A DNA stretch of 64,000 nucleotides from Rhodococcus sp. CH91 (GCF_022554085.1 NZ_JAKFYR010000002.1:496001-560000); one strand, 5' to 3'; counted from the stretch's first letter, positions 19,163-28,721 are shown. Numbers and translations: made by a program. The notes: a model not told the origin generated them from the sequence alone.

Positions 19163-21181
19163 GTGGCTGCCGATTTCGATGCCGCCGAGGTCGATCCGGT
19201 CGCGCGGGTTCTCCCGTTGCTGCCGGTATCGCACCTCGACCGGGAGTTCGACTACCTGATTCCGCGCGAACTGGACGCGGATGCACGACCCGGCGTCCGC
19301 GTCCGCATCCGGTTCGCGGGGCGTCTCGTCGACGGTTTCCTGCTCGCCCGTGCGGCCTCGAGCGAGCACCCCGGCAAGCTCGCCCGGATCGAGCGGGTGG
19401 TCTCTCCCGAGCCGGTTCTCACCCCCGAGATCGCGTCGCTGGCGGACGAAGTCGCGACGCGCTATGCCGGAACCCGCGCCGATGTCCTGCGGCTGGCGGT
19501 GCCGCCCCGGCACGCTCGGGCCGAAGCCGGGGCCTCTCCGGCACCGCCTCCCGTCCATGCACCGGAGGTAGACCGTGCGGCGTGGGGCCGGTACCGGCAC
19601 GGCGAGAACTTCCTCGAGGCGCTCACGCTCGGTCGCGCGCCGCGCGCGGCCTGGCAGGCACTACCCGGTGAGGACTGGCCCCGCCGCCTCGCCGAACTCG
19701 CAGCACTGATCCTCGCGTCCGGCAAGGCTGCCGTGCTCGTCGTCCCGGATCAACGCGATCTCGACCGGCTGGTCGCCGCATGTGAGGACCTGGCCGGAGC
19801 CGATCACGTCGTCGGGCTCGCCGCCGGCCTCGGCCCGGCGGAACGCTATCGCCGCTGGCTCGCGGCCCTGAGAGGGTCCGCCCGCATCGTCGTGGGCACC
19901 CGCGCCGCGGTGTTCGCACCGACACCCGAACTCGGTCTGCTCGTCGTCTGGGACGACGGCGACGACCTGCACTGCGAACCACGATCGCCGTATCCGCACG
20001 CGCGCGAAGTGGCGGCGCTGCGCGCCCACGCCGAAGGTGCCTCGATCGTGATCGCGGGACACGCGCGCACGGCCGAGACCCAGGTGCTCGTCGACGCGGG
20101 CTGGGCGCACGATCTCGTCGCACCTCGTGACATCGTGCGGGCGTGCGCTCCCAAGGTCACGGCGCTCGCCGACAGCGACCACGCCCTCGCGCGCGATCCC
20201 GCTGCACGCGCGGCACGCCTGCCCGCCATCGCGTTCGCCGCCGCCCGTTCCGCGCTCGCAGCGCAGCGTCCGGTGCTCGTACAGGTACCGCGACGCGGTT
20301 ACGTCCCCGCGCTGGCCTGCGGGAAGTGCCGCGCACCTGCGCGATGCCGGCGTTGCAACGGCCCGCTCGCGTTGCCGGTGGCCGGAGGTCCCGACGAGGC
20401 CGCGATCCCCACCTGCCGGTGGTGCGGCGTCGCGGATGCGCGGCATCGCTGCCACGCCTGCGGTGCGCGTTCGCTGCGTGCCGTGGTCGTCGGGGCAGCG
20501 CGTACTGCCGAAGAGCTCGGCCGGGCGTTCCCGGGTGTTCCGGTGGTGACGTCGGGCGGCAACGACGTCAAGCACGCGGTGCCCGGATCCGCTGCTCTCG
20601 TCGTTTCCACGGTGGGAGCCGAACCGGTCGCCGAGGGCGGGTACGGCGCCGCGCTGCTCCTGGACGGCTGGGCGCTGCTCGGCCGTGCCGACCTGCGTGC
20701 GACGGAGGAGACGATGCGGCGGTGGCTCACGGCCTCTGCGCTCGTGCGGTCGTTCTCGGAGGGCGGACAGGTCGTGGTCGTCGCGGATTCCGGCATTCCC
20801 ACCGTGCAGGCGCTCGTGCGATGGGATCCGGTGGGACACGCGCAGTCCGAGGTGTCCGAGCGCGCCGAGGTGGGTTTCCCGCCTGCTGTCCACATGGCCG
20901 CGATCGACGGCGCCCCGGCGGCAGTCGCGGAACTGCTCGAGGCGACGCGTCTGCCCGAGGGCGCCGAGGTGCTCGGACCGGTACCGCTACCGCCGGGGCA
21001 GCGGCTGCCGTTCGGGTCCGACGGTCCCGAACCCGACGAAGTGCACCGGATGATCGTGCGGGTCGCGCGCGACCGGGGTCGCGCGCTCGGCCGCGCATTG
21101 CGCGACGCGCAGGCTGCACGCACGGCACGTCGCGCCGACGGTCCGCTCAGGGTGCAAGTGGACCCACCACGAATCGGCTGA
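19163..21181 (+). CDS. priA: Primosomal protein N' (PriA-like, without helicase motifs)
   Basis: PriA helps reload the replisome at stalled forks. The 672-residue protein keeps the 3'-DNA-binding N-terminal domain (VLPLLPVSHLDREFDYLIP) and the zinc-binding cysteines (CGKCRAPARCRRC, then CRWCG and CHACG). The Walker A lysine loop is absent (the region reads LILASGKAAVLVVPDQ) and the DEEH box is replaced by WDDGDDLH. This is usual for actinobacterial PriA, which is thought to lack helicase activity. GTG 19163 has GAGGA about 10 bases upstream. It lies 21 bases after metK. Confidence 0.88.
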   Translation: MAADFDAAEVDPVARVLPLLPVSHLDREFDYLIPRELDADARPGVRVRIRFAGRLVDGFLLARAASSEHPGKLARIERVVSPEPVLTPEIASLADEVATRYAGTRADVLRLAVPPRHARAEAGASPAPPPVHAPEVDRAAWGRYRHGENFLEALTLGRAPRAAWQALPGEDWPRRLAELAALILASGKAAVLVVPDQRDLDRLVAACEDLAGADHVVGLAAGLGPAERYRRWLAALRGSARIVVGTRAAVFAPTPELGLLVVWDDGDDLHCEPRSPYPHAREVAALRAHAEGASIVIAGHARTAETQVLVDAGWAHDLVAPRDIVRACAPKVTALADSDHALARDPAARAARLPAIAFAAARSALAAQRPVLVQVPRRGYVPALACGKCRAPARCRRCNGPLALPVAGGPDEAAIPTCRWCGVADARHRCHACGARSLRAVVVGAARTAEELGRAFPGVPVVTSGGNDVKHAVPGSAALVVSTVGAEPVAEGGYGAALLLDGWALLGRADLRATEETMRRWLTASALVRSFSEGGQVVVVADSGIPTVQALVRWDPVGHAQSEVSERAEVGFPPAVHMAAIDGAPAAVAELLEATRLPEGAEVLGPVPLPPGQRLPFGSDGPEPDEVHRMIVRVARDRGRALGRALRDAQAARTARRADGPLRVQVDPPRIG

Positions 21182-21216
21182 GATGCGGAACACGAGCCGC
21201 CGAGGGCCGCTCCGGG

Positions 21217-21832
21217 TCACACATCGCTCGGGATCGGCTGCGAAGGGATCGATTCCGCGCCGCTTCCCTTCCACAGGCCTGCGAACCGGCGCCGAAAGCG
21301 CACCCCGAGGACGTGGAGCAGGATGAACCGGGGCACCGCCGGCGCCAGGTGGACGACGTAATCGCGGGACGGCGCGTCGAGACCGTCGATGAGCCAGTTC
21401 CCCTCCTCGGCGAGAGTCGGCATCATCTCGCGTTCTTCGAGTTCGAGGTGGGGGAGAAGGACATCGGACAGTCGGGTCAGCGCGGTGGTGAGTGCTTCTC
21501 CCGAACCGGGGAGGCCGGTGCCGAGGTCCCCGGCTGCATTCTCGACAGTCGCAACGGCCGGTTCGATTCTGCGGTGATCTGCATTCATCCGCTCCACCAG
21601 ATCGGTTGCGCGGGGATTGCGCCGGGCGACGAGCGGGTAGAGACCGCGTTCCTCGGCTTCGTGATGGTGGTGCAGAAAATTCATCATCCACAGCACATGA
21701 TCGGCCAGGGCTGTGTGATGGGTCTCCTATACCCATGATTCGGGTGTCGGCGGGTCCGTCGGGATCGGTGATCATGACATCTCCGGGTGTTTCGGCAAGG
21801 AACGAATCGTGCGGAGGCGACTCGTGAGACAT
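21217..21832 (-). pseudogene. Decayed hemerythrin HHE-domain protein
   Basis: The downstream frame (GTG 21696 to 21217, 159 residues; open up to 21726) has most of an HHE domain: ALADHVLWMMNFLHHHHEAEE, ADHRRIEP and PHLELEEREMMP supply iron-ligand histidines and glutamates, then WLIDGLDAPSRDYVVHLAPAVP. The helix bearing the first ligand is missing. A second frame, from ATG 21832, encodes a plausible N-terminus (MSHESPPHDSFL to DTRIMGI) that runs into the first frame near 21715-21740 out of register. The stretch after EEREMMP is also shorter than I remember for intact relatives. This suggests deletions plus a frameshift; a shortened working protein is the alternative. Confidence 0.6.
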
Positions 21833-22074
21833 GAGCGGAATCGGCGAGCGCGGAGAGCTCGACACCGTGCTCGCAACGTGAAGTCCGGTCGACGAGAGCT
21901 GTTCTCAGTGTGGAACCACCCCGAGGACGAGCGCAAGAGTCTGCGCGACAGTCGTACGGATGAGACCGGAAGGAGAACACTCCCGGGATATCATTTGTCA
22001 CAGTAACGAAATCGGGGGCAATGACCGATCTCTTCCGTAGGTGTCGGGGAGGCACAGAAGGGGAGGGCAGGCGC

Positions 22075-23091
22075 ATGGGTTCCGGTCGAAGTCGGAGCTG
22101 GAGTGGCATCGTGGGTGCGTGCGCCGCGGCGGTGCTCACCGCAGGCGTGGCGGGGGCGCAGCCGCTCTCATCCGGCGACGCGTCGATTCTCGGGCTCGGT
22201 GAGGATTCCGTCAGCAGCGTGCCCGTGCCTGCCGGGCCGGCGGCCTCCGGCCACGCCGCGGCGGCCGAGTTCGCCGAGAACAATCCCGGTGTCGCCCCCG
22301 CCGGCAGCAACGACTTCTCCTGCGTGCCGACGGAGGAACATCCCCGCCCGGTGGTGCTCGCGCACGGCACCGATTCGAGCGCCTACTCCGACTTCGCGGC
22401 GCTCGCACCGTTTCTCGCTGCCTCCGGCTGGTGCGTCTTCGCGCTGAACTACGGACTCGCCGACGGCGCCGAGGACTACGGCACGGGTGATATCCCGGTG
22501 TCGGCGGCGCAATTCGGTGATTTCGTCACCGAAGTGCTCGACGCCACCGGAGCAGGCGAGGTGGATGTCGTCGGCTACTCGCAGGGGGCCACTGTCGCCC
22601 GGTACTACATCAACGAGCTCGGGGGTGCCGAGTTCGTCGACCGCTGGGTCGGACTCGCGTCACCGAGCTACGGAGGCACCTTCTACGGACTCGGTGCTGC
22701 CTTCGCCGCACTTCCGGGAGCAACCGACATCGTCGAGGGCGAATTCTCCGTCGCGCTCGTGCAGCAGGTCCAGGGTTCGGCACTGCTCACCGAACTCAAC
22801 ACTCCGAGTGACACGGTTCCCGGCGTGCAGTACACGACCATCGGAACGAGGGTCGACGAGGTCATCCAGCCCGCCGGTAATGTGGCACTCCGAGGGGACG
22901 GCGCCGTCAACTACGTCATCCAGGATCTGTGCCCACAGAATCTGACCGGGCACTTCAACATGGTCTACGACCCGTTCGCGCTGCACCTGACGCGACACGC
23001 GCTCGCTCCCGACCGCTACGGACTCGGCGAATGCGGTCCCGTGGCGCTGGGCACCGGCATGCCGGAACTGATCCTGCAGTCGAACACCTGA
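22075..23091 (+). CDS. Secreted alpha/beta-hydrolase lipase
   Basis: A 338-residue exported lipase/esterase of the Lipase_2 (EstA/LipA-like) class. It begins with a signal peptide (SGIVGACAAAVLTAGVAGA, cleavage likely before QPL). The oxyanion-side motif VVLAHGTDSSAYSDF comes at about residue 98 and the nucleophile elbow GYSQG at about 167-171, with Ser169. GTRVDEVIQP and GHFNMVYDP carry the likely acid and histidine. ATG 22075 is preferred because it gives a clean signal peptide behind GGGAGGG; ATG 22021 would add 18 charged residues. Natural substrate unknown. Confidence 0.85.
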   Translation: MGSGRSRSWSGIVGACAAAVLTAGVAGAQPLSSGDASILGLGEDSVSSVPVPAGPAASGHAAAAEFAENNPGVAPAGSNDFSCVPTEEHPRPVVLAHGTDSSAYSDFAALAPFLAASGWCVFALNYGLADGAEDYGTGDIPVSAAQFGDFVTEVLDATGAGEVDVVGYSQGATVARYYINELGGAEFVDRWVGLASPSYGGTFYGLGAAFAALPGATDIVEGEFSVALVQQVQGSALLTELNTPSDTVPGVQYTTIGTRVDEVIQPAGNVALRGDGAVNYVIQDLCPQNLTGHFNMVYDPFALHLTRHALAPDRYGLGECGPVALGTGMPELILQSNT

Positions 23092-23145
23092 CCTGCTCCG
23101 TTCTTCCTGCGGCGCGGTGATGCAGGTCGCATCGCCCGGACTCCC

Positions 23146-23151
23146 TAGACT
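23146..23151 (+). promoter_or_regulatory. Candidate -10 box (TAGACT) for fmt-rsmB
   Basis: TAGACT, identical to the boxes before the channel-FUSC gene and rpe, lies 98 bases before fmt. It would give a leader of about 90 bases. No -35 recognised. Confidence 0.4.
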
Positions 23152-23249
23152 GTGGAGGTCGTCGCCGTCGAGAACTGGAGCAGTATTCGTGACCTTCCCG
23201 CAGATCCCTTGCACCGCGCAGCACCTTCCCTCCCCGGTGGTGTCCTGAG

Positions 23250-24173
23250 ATGCGCGTGGTCTTCGCGGGCACGCCGGAACCCGCCGTTCCGTCGCTGCTC
23301 CGGCTCATCGAGTCGTCGCGCCACGAGGTCGTCGCCGTCGTCACCCGCCCCGACGCGACCGCCGGGCGCGGCCGGAAGGTCGTGCGTTCCGAGGTCGGTG
23401 CGGTCGCGGACGAGCACGGTATCGAGGTGCTCACACCCCGGTCGCCCCGCGACCCCGAGTTCGTCGCGCGCCTGACCGAGCTCGCACCCGACTGCTGCCC
23501 CGTGGTGGCCTACGGCGCGCTCATCCCGCAGACGGTCCTCGACATCCCCCCGCACGGATGGGTGAACCTGCACTTCTCCCTCCTGCCCGCCTGGCGGGGC
23601 GCGGCGCCGGTGCAGGCGGCGATCGCCGCGGGTGACGAGATCACGGGTGCGAGTACCTTCCGGCTCGAGGCCGGACTCGACACGGGGCCCGTCTACGGGG
23701 TGGTGACCGAGACGATCCGTCCCACGGACACCGCCGGCGACCTGCTCGACCGTCTCGCCCAGACAGGAGCGACCCTCCTCGAATCCACCCTCGACGGGCT
23801 CGAGGACGGCATCCTCACCCCGGCTCCTCAGCCGGCGGACGGTGTCTCCCACGCCCCGAAGGTCACCGTCGAGGCGGCCAGAGTGCAGTGGACGCTGCCC
23901 GCGCACGTCGTCGACCGGCGCATCCGGGCGGTCACCCCGGCGCCCGGAGCGTGGACGATGATCGGCGACCTGCGGGTGAAGATCGGCCCGGTGACGGTGA
24001 GCGAGACGTCTCTCGAACCCGGCGAGCTCGATGTCCGCAAGGACGGTGTGCTCGTCGGTACGGGTACCACTGCGGTCCGGCTCGGGACGGTCCAGCCGCC
24101 CGGGAAGAAGGCGATGACAGCGACGGATTGGGCGCGTGGCGCCCGCCTCGACTCGAAGGTGCGTGCACGATGA
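23250..24173 (+). CDS. fmt: Methionyl-tRNA formyltransferase
   Basis: Fmt formylates initiator Met-tRNA using 10-formyl-tetrahydrofolate. The 307-residue protein starts [19 protein letters not shown], has the folate-site block [20 protein letters not shown] near residue 110 with the catalytic Asn/His/Asp set, and the C-terminal OB-type domain ([18 protein letters not shown]). Its stop overlaps the rsmB start (ATGA). Confidence 0.96.
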   Translation: MRVVFAGTPEPAVPSLLRLIESSRHEVVAVVTRPDATAGRGRKVVRSEVGAVADEHGIEVLTPRSPRDPEFVARLTELAPDCCPVVAYGALIPQTVLDIPPHGWVNLHFSLLPAWRGAAPVQAAIAAGDEITGASTFRLEAGLDTGPVYGVVTETIRPTDTAGDLLDRLAQTGATLLESTLDGLEDGILTPAPQPADGVSHAPKVTVEAARVQWTLPAHVVDRRIRAVTPAPGAWTMIGDLRVKIGPVTVSETSLEPGELDVRKDGVLVGTGTTAVRLGTVQPPGKKAMTATDWARGARLDSKVRAR

Positions 24174-25642
24174 CCGATTCCGGTAAACCCCACCGCCCGG
24201 GACGCAAAGCGGCAGGGCGCAATCCTGCGGGCCGCACGGGCGGTGGCCGTCCGGGCCGTGACTCGGCACCGAAGCACACCCCCCGGCCGTCCCGGTCGGA
24301 GGTCGATCCGGCACGCGTCGCCGCGCGGGACGTGCTGCGCGCCGTGCGCGAGCGGGACGCATACGCGAATCTCGTTCTCCCGGGACTGCTTCGGGAACGC
24401 CGCCTCGATGCGCGCGATGCCGCACTGGCCACCGAACTGACCTACGGTGCGGCGCGGGCGCAGGGACTGCTCGATGCGGTGATCGCGGAGGCCGCGAACC
24501 GTCCCGTCGACGAGATCGACGGTGCCTTGCTGGACGTACTGCGTCTCGGCGCCTACCAGTTGCTGCGCACGCGGGTCGCACCGCATGCCGCGGTGGCGAC
24601 GAGCGTGGATCTGGTTCGATCCGAATTCGGTTCGGGTAGGGCAGGTTTCGTGAACGCAGTGCTGCGCAGAGTGGGGGAGAGGTCGGAAGACGAGTGGATC
24701 GAGCTGCTCGCCCCCGACGCGGAACGTGACCCGGTGGGCCATTTGGCCTTCCGCTATGCGCACCCGCTATGGATCGCACAGGCCTTCGCTCACGCGCTCG
24801 GCCCGGATGCGTCGGAACTGGCGGATGTTCTCGCCGCGGACGACGCTCGCCCGATCGTCCATCTCGTGGCCCGCCCCGGTGTGATCACCGCAGAGGAACT
24901 CGCCCTCGTCACCGGCGGCGAGATCGGTCCGTGGTCGCCCTACGCCGTGCACCTCGAGCACGGGGATCCCGGTCGTCTCGAGCCGGTCCGCGACGGGATG
25001 GCCGCGGTCCAGGACGAGGGAAGTCAGCTCGTCGCCCGCGCTCTGACCCTCGCTCCGCTCGACGGCAAGGATCGGGGCCGCTGGCTCGATCTGTGTGCGG
25101 GTCCGGGTGGGAAGGCTGCTCTGCTCGGAGCTCTCGCCGCCATCGACGGTCATACGGTCGATGCCGTCGAGCCAGTCGAACACCGTGCGGAGCTGATCCG
25201 CAAGACGGCGCGCGAACTACCTGTGACGGTGCATGTCGCCGACGGGCGGGATCCCGGCCTGGAACCCGGATACGACCGGATTCTCGTCGACGCTCCGTGC
25301 ACCGGGCTCGGTGCGTTGCGGAGGCGCCCGGAGGCGAGGTGGCGGCGCCGGCCCGCGGACGTCGCGGAACTCGTGCGTCTGCAGAAGGAATTGCTCGCGT
25401 CGGCGATCGCGCTTCTGCGTCCCGGGGGAGTGGTGCTCTATTCGACGTGTTCACCGCACGTCTCGGAGACGGTGGCGGTGGTGTCGGATGCGGTGCGCCG
25501 GCACGGTGTCGAGCAACTCGACACACGCGAACTCGTTCCCGGCGTGCCGCGGGTGGGAGATGGCCCGGGGGTCCAGTTGTGGCCCCATCGGCACGGTACC
25601 GACGCGATGTTCATGGCGGCTCTGCGTAAACCCTCGGACTGA
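24170..25642 (+). CDS. rsmB: 16S rRNA m5C967 methyltransferase
   Basis: RsmB methylates cytosine 967 of 16S rRNA with SAM. The 490-residue protein has a basic Gly/Arg-rich N-terminal tail (about 45 residues), a NusB-like RNA-binding domain ([22 protein letters not shown] onward), and the SAM domain with [36 protein letters not shown] and [12 protein letters not shown]. Both catalytic cysteines (PC and TC motifs) are present. In M. tuberculosis the next gene is rpe; here about 15 kb of other genes intervene. Confidence 0.95.
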   Translation: MTDSGKPHRPGRKAAGRNPAGRTGGGRPGRDSAPKHTPRPSRSEVDPARVAARDVLRAVRERDAYANLVLPGLLRERRLDARDAALATELTYGAARAQGLLDAVIAEAANRPVDEIDGALLDVLRLGAYQLLRTRVAPHAAVATSVDLVRSEFGSGRAGFVNAVLRRVGERSEDEWIELLAPDAERDPVGHLAFRYAHPLWIAQAFAHALGPDASELADVLAADDARPIVHLVARPGVITAEELALVTGGEIGPWSPYAVHLEHGDPGRLEPVRDGMAAVQDEGSQLVARALTLAPLDGKDRGRWLDLCAGPGGKAALLGALAAIDGHTVDAVEPVEHRAELIRKTARELPVTVHVADGRDPGLEPGYDRILVDAPCTGLGALRRRPEARWRRRPADVAELVRLQKELLASAIALLRPGGVVLYSTCSPHVSETVAVVSDAVRRHGVEQLDTRELVPGVPRVGDGPGVQLWPHRHGTDAMFMAALRKPSD

Positions 25643-25671
25643 GGACGCACCTCCCGGAGGGAAATGCGTCC
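25643..25671 (+). terminator. Stem-loop after rsmB
   Basis: GGACGCA (25643-25649) pairs with TGCGTCC (25665-25671), with a further CTCC/GGAG pairing inside. It begins directly after the rsmB stop codon. No T-run. Confidence 0.55.
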
Positions 25672-25732
25672 GTCGAGTGTAGGAGGAGGCAACTGCGCCC
25701 GGTACGGCTCGGGCCGAACGCCCCGCACCGGC

Positions 25733-25738
25733 TAGGGT
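25733..25738 (+). promoter_or_regulatory. Candidate -10 box (TAGGGT), leaderless pfkB-type gene
   Basis: TAGGGT ends exactly 6 bases before ATG 25745, and no ribosome-binding site is present, so transcription probably starts at the start codon. Confidence 0.55.
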
Positions 25739-25744
25739 TTCGGT

Positions 25745-26671
25745 ATGCCCGATATCGTCACGCTGACCATGAATCCGGCACTCGACGTCACGACCTTCGC
25801 CGACGAAGTCGTTCCCACCCGCAAGCTTCGATGTGACGAGCCCTTCTACGACGCGGGGGGTGGGGGCATCAACGTGGCGAAGGTCGCGCGGGTGCTCGGC
25901 GCCTCGGCCGGCGCGGTCTTCCCTGCGGGCGGGGCACGCGGTCGGCAGATGAGCGGCCTGCTCGACGACGACCGTGTCGACGCGTACGTCGTCCCCATCG
26001 CCGACGACACCCGCGAGTGCTTCACCGCGATCGATCGCACGACCGGGGCCGAATATCGATTCGTGACGCCGGGCCCGGATGTGAGCTGCGGCGAGCAGGA
26101 ACGATGTCTCGAAGTGCTGACCGAGGTTGCGCAGGACGCGAAGTACGTGGTGGCCAGCGGCAGTTTTCCGCCCGGTGTCCCCGGCGCCTTCGTCAATCGG
26201 GTGGCGGAGATCGCCCACGCCTCGGGGGCGCGGTTCGTGCTCGACTCGTCCGGTGACGCGCTCACGAGCATCGCGTCGGGGGTGTTCCTCGTCAAGCCGT
26301 CGCTCGGTGAGCTGAGCGAATGGGTGGGGCGCGACCTTCCCACGACGGAGGAGAGGATCGCGGCATCACGTGAACTGGTCGAGCGCGGTGTCGCGGAGAT
26401 CGTGGTGGTGTCCCTCGGCGCCGAGGGAGCCGTCATGGTCACCGCGGACGACGCGGTGGAGGTGCCCGCACTCGAAGTCGACGTGCGCAGTGCGGTGGGT
26501 GCCGGCGACAGTATGGTGGCCGGACTCGTCGTCGGGCTGCTGAAGGAACGGTCGCTGCACGATGCCTTGGCGCTCGGAATCGCGTGCGGTACGGCTGCGC
26601 TGCTGACAGCGGGGAGCCATGTGTGCCGTCGGGAGGACATCGACCGGTTCGACGTACTTGCCCGTCGGTGA
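25745..26671 (+). CDS. pfkB: 1-phosphofructokinase / PfkB-family hexose kinase
   Basis: A 308-residue ribokinase-fold sugar kinase of the 1-phosphofructokinase type. It opens with IVTLTMNPALDV, has the substrate-binding GGGGINVAKVARVLG block near residue 37, the ASGSFPPGVPGAF segment, the VKPSLGELSEW helix and the catalytic AVGAGDSMVAGLVVGLL motif with the general-base aspartate. It could phosphorylate fructose-1-phosphate, fructose-6-phosphate or tagatose-6-phosphate; without an adjacent PTS gene the 6-phosphofructokinase role is at least as likely. It stands alone between rsmB and fluC. Confidence 0.82.
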   Translation: MPDIVTLTMNPALDVTTFADEVVPTRKLRCDEPFYDAGGGGINVAKVARVLGASAGAVFPAGGARGRQMSGLLDDDRVDAYVVPIADDTRECFTAIDRTTGAEYRFVTPGPDVSCGEQERCLEVLTEVAQDAKYVVASGSFPPGVPGAFVNRVAEIAHASGARFVLDSSGDALTSIASGVFLVKPSLGELSEWVGRDLPTTEERIAASRELVERGVAEIVVVSLGAEGAVMVTADDAVEVPALEVDVRSAVGAGDSMVAGLVVGLLKERSLHDALALGIACGTAALLTAGSHVCRREDIDRFDVLARR

Positions 26672-26742
26672 GGCAGGCCGGGGATTTCTCGGCGGCACCC
26701 TCGGAAGTGAACGAAATGCAGGGTTCCCCGGCGACGCTCGGA

Positions 26743-26748
26743 TAGCCT
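26743..26748 (+). promoter_or_regulatory. Candidate -10 box (TAGCCT) of the fluC operon
   Basis: TAGCCT ends 6 bases before ATG 26755, the start of a 17-codon reading frame, the same spacing as at other leaderless starts in this window. Confidence 0.5.
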
Positions 26749-26754
26749 GAGAGG

Positions 26755-26808
26755 ATGGACCTTCGGACGAAGTCCTCCCGCGATCGACATGTCGAGGCAC
26801 GGGCATGA
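26755..26808 (+). CDS. Possible leaderless 17-residue leader peptide coupled to fluC1
   Basis: A short frame, MDLRTKSSRDRHVEARA, starts 6 bases after the TAGCCT -10 box and ends at TGA 26806-26808, which overlaps the fluC1 ATG (26805) as ATGA. No Shine-Dalgarno lies before it, but leaderless translation would not need one; GAGG inside it (26794-26797) could serve fluC1. A hairpin (26757-26775: GGA/TCC and CTTC/GAAG around GGAC) covers its first codons. It may couple translation into fluC1 or be a regulatory leader. Translation is not proven. Confidence 0.4.
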   Translation: MDLRTKSSRDRHVEARA

Positions 26809-27254
26809 GCAGCGGCCGGCCGGCTTATCTCCGGTGGGCCTCGATCGGGCTCGTGGCGATCGGAGGCCTGTTCGGGGCCGGTAGCCGTGAAGGTCTGTCG
26901 CTCGTCATCCCGAAGCTGGGCGAAGTCCCCATCGTGATCGCGATCGTCAACGTCGTCGGCGCGTTTCTTCTCGGCTATCTGTACGAAGCCGTCACCCGGC
27001 TCGACAGTGCGAAGCCCACCGGGAAAAATCTGAAACTTCTCCTCGGAACGGGATACTGCGGTGGTTTCACCACCTACAGTTCCCTCGCGACCGACACCGC
27101 GGTGCTCTTCCGGGACGGATACATCTGGCAGGGGGTGGTGTACGCCCTGGGAACGGTCATCGTCGGTGCGTGTGCCACCTGGGCCGGAATCGCGCTTGCC
27201 AGTAGCGTCAATGCGAGGATGGCGCCGCCCGCCGGAGGAGGGATGACGACGTGA
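26805..27254 (+). CDS. fluC1: Fluoride channel subunit FluC/CrcB (first of pair)
   Basis: Fluc proteins let fluoride leave the cell. This 149-residue subunit has four membrane segments and the family motifs: GGLFGAGSREGL near residue 20, the pore asparagine in VIAIVNVVGAFLLGYL, and GTGYCGGFTTYSSLATDT near residue 82. Two adjacent genes suggest a heterodimer of opposed subunits, as in other Gram-positive bacteria. The stop overlaps the fluC2 GTG. No fluoride riboswitch consensus was found in the leader. Confidence 0.9.
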   Translation: MSSGRPAYLRWASIGLVAIGGLFGAGSREGLSLVIPKLGEVPIVIAIVNVVGAFLLGYLYEAVTRLDSAKPTGKNLKLLLGTGYCGGFTTYSSLATDTAVLFRDGYIWQGVVYALGTVIVGACATWAGIALASSVNARMAPPAGGGMTT

Positions 27255-27628
27255 CGCCGCTCATCTTCATCATGCTGAGTATCGCGGGTGGTGTCGGGGC
27301 GGTTGTGCGGTTCATCGTCGACGGCTTCGTCCGTGCGCACATGACGACGAGGTTCGCGTGGGCGACGACCATCATCAACGTGTCGGGATCGCTCGTCCTC
27401 GGCTTCCTCACCGGCCTCACGGTCGAACATCTCGTCTCCACCGACACGAGCTATGTCATCGGGACCGGATTCCTCGGCGGATACACCACATTCAGTACGG
27501 CGAGTTACGAGACGGTGCAGCTCATCAAGGAACGCCGCTACGGACAATCGTTCATCAGCGGTGTGGTGATGCTGGTGCTCGCTCTGGCAGCGGCAGGACT
27601 CGGGTTGTGGATCGGTACCTCGATCTGA
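27251..27628 (+). CDS. fluC2: Fluoride channel subunit FluC/CrcB (second of pair)
   Basis: A 125-residue second Fluc subunit with GGVGAVVRFIVDG at the start, the pore asparagine in ATTIINVSGSLVLGFL, and GTGFLGGYTTFSTASYET, all matching the family. Four membrane segments are predicted. It begins within the last codon of fluC1 (GTGA overlap), so the two are made together in similar amounts, as a dual-topology heterodimer needs. Confidence 0.92.
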   Translation: MTPLIFIMLSIAGGVGAVVRFIVDGFVRAHMTTRFAWATTIINVSGSLVLGFLTGLTVEHLVSTDTSYVIGTGFLGGYTTFSTASYETVQLIKERRYGQSFISGVVMLVLALAAAGLGLWIGTSI

Positions 27629-27749
27629 GTCCGATCCACCACGCGAGGGCCCGTGCGACCTGCCGCTGAACCGTGGCACCGCCGAAATGTCGACCCGAGC
27701 CATCGCACCGCGGCCGCCCGAGACGGTGTGATGCAGTCGCGGACACCCG

Positions 27750-28676
27750 TCAGGGACGTTCGGCAGCAGGAATGTAGTGCGCGATGACCAGGAACACCCA
27801 CGTCGTGAGGATGTAGGGCCACGTGTAGGTGGGAACGTCGAGGTCGTGCATCACCAGGGTGACCACCGCCGTGACGATGGTGCCGAGCAGCGCAAGGACC
27901 CAGGAGATCACGCTCTCCTTCAAGAAGGTCACCGAGAGCGCGATCGCTGTGAGCACACCGGAATACCCGCTCAGGCCGTTGCCCGTATCGGTGAGACTCT
28001 CACCCAGTGCGAGGGCGCACAGGGTACCGACGACACTTCCGAGAAGACCGGCCAGGCCGACCTTCCAGTTCGCGACGAAGAGACCGATGAGGATGAGTGC
28101 GCCGGCCCAGACGTTGTCGACCAGGACGACTTCGGAGACATTGGTCAGCAACGATCGGAAGAAGGCGACCACGGTCGAGTCGATCGTCATCTGCGACGAC
28201 TCGACCCACCAACGCTCGAAGACGAAATGGATGATGGTCGCGACGATGCAGAACGGTGCTGTCGTCGACGGCAGTGCGTAGGTCTTCAGGGGCGTCTTGG
28301 TGAACAGTTCGTCGACCAACCAGGTGACCGGGGCGGCGAGCGCCCCACCGACCAGCGCGATGGGGTACGAGAACCACTGGCTGCCGAGGGTCGCGAAGGT
28401 TGCCGCACCGACGAGAGCACCGGAGAAACCCTGCATCCCGAAGATCAGGTCGGCCGCTTTCGTCCGGATGACCCACCCGGTGAGGGTCTGTGCCACACAG
28501 CCGATCGCCACGAGTACTGCCATCTGCCAACTGGCGACCACGAAGGCCGCCATGATGAGCAGGGTCGTGTAGATGTTCGCCTGGAAGTAGATCTGCGACG
28601 GACCGTGGCCGAAACCGACGAGCCAGGAGCGAGGCGATCCCATCGACCGGTGGGACTCCGCAGTTCCGGTGGTCAT
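27750..28676 (-). CDS. Urea transporter (UT/SLC14 family)
   Basis: A 308-residue membrane channel-type protein with about ten hydrophobic segments. Recognisable UT blocks occur twice, reflecting the internal repeat: FGMQGFSGALVGAATFATLG in the first half with LPSTTAPFCIVATI, and GNGLSGYSGVLTAIAL in the second. It is the last gene of the urease cluster, 45 bases after ureD, so it very likely imports urea for the enzyme. It ends near the convergent fluC2 gene; no clear terminator was seen in the 121-base gap. Confidence 0.88.
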   Translation of the reverse strand: MTTGTAESHRSMGSPRSWLVGFGHGPSQIYFQANIYTTLLIMAAFVVASWQMAVLVAIGCVAQTLTGWVIRTKAADLIFGMQGFSGALVGAATFATLGSQWFSYPIALVGGALAAPVTWLVDELFTKTPLKTYALPSTTAPFCIVATIIHFVFERWWVESSQMTIDSTVVAFFRSLLTNVSEVVLVDNVWAGALILIGLFVANWKVGLAGLLGSVVGTLCALALGESLTDTGNGLSGYSGVLTAIALSVTFLKESVISWVLALLGTIVTAVVTLVMHDLDVPTYTWPYILTTWVFLVIAHYIPAAERP

Positions 28677-28721
28677 GTCCTGCCCCCTCTGTGCGCTCGT
28701 AGTGGCTCCGTCGGTCCGTTC

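Noticed and set aside
26672-26804. Fluoride (crcB) riboswitch before fluC1
   Set aside because: The conserved pseudoknot words of this riboswitch could not be found; only a small hairpin is present.
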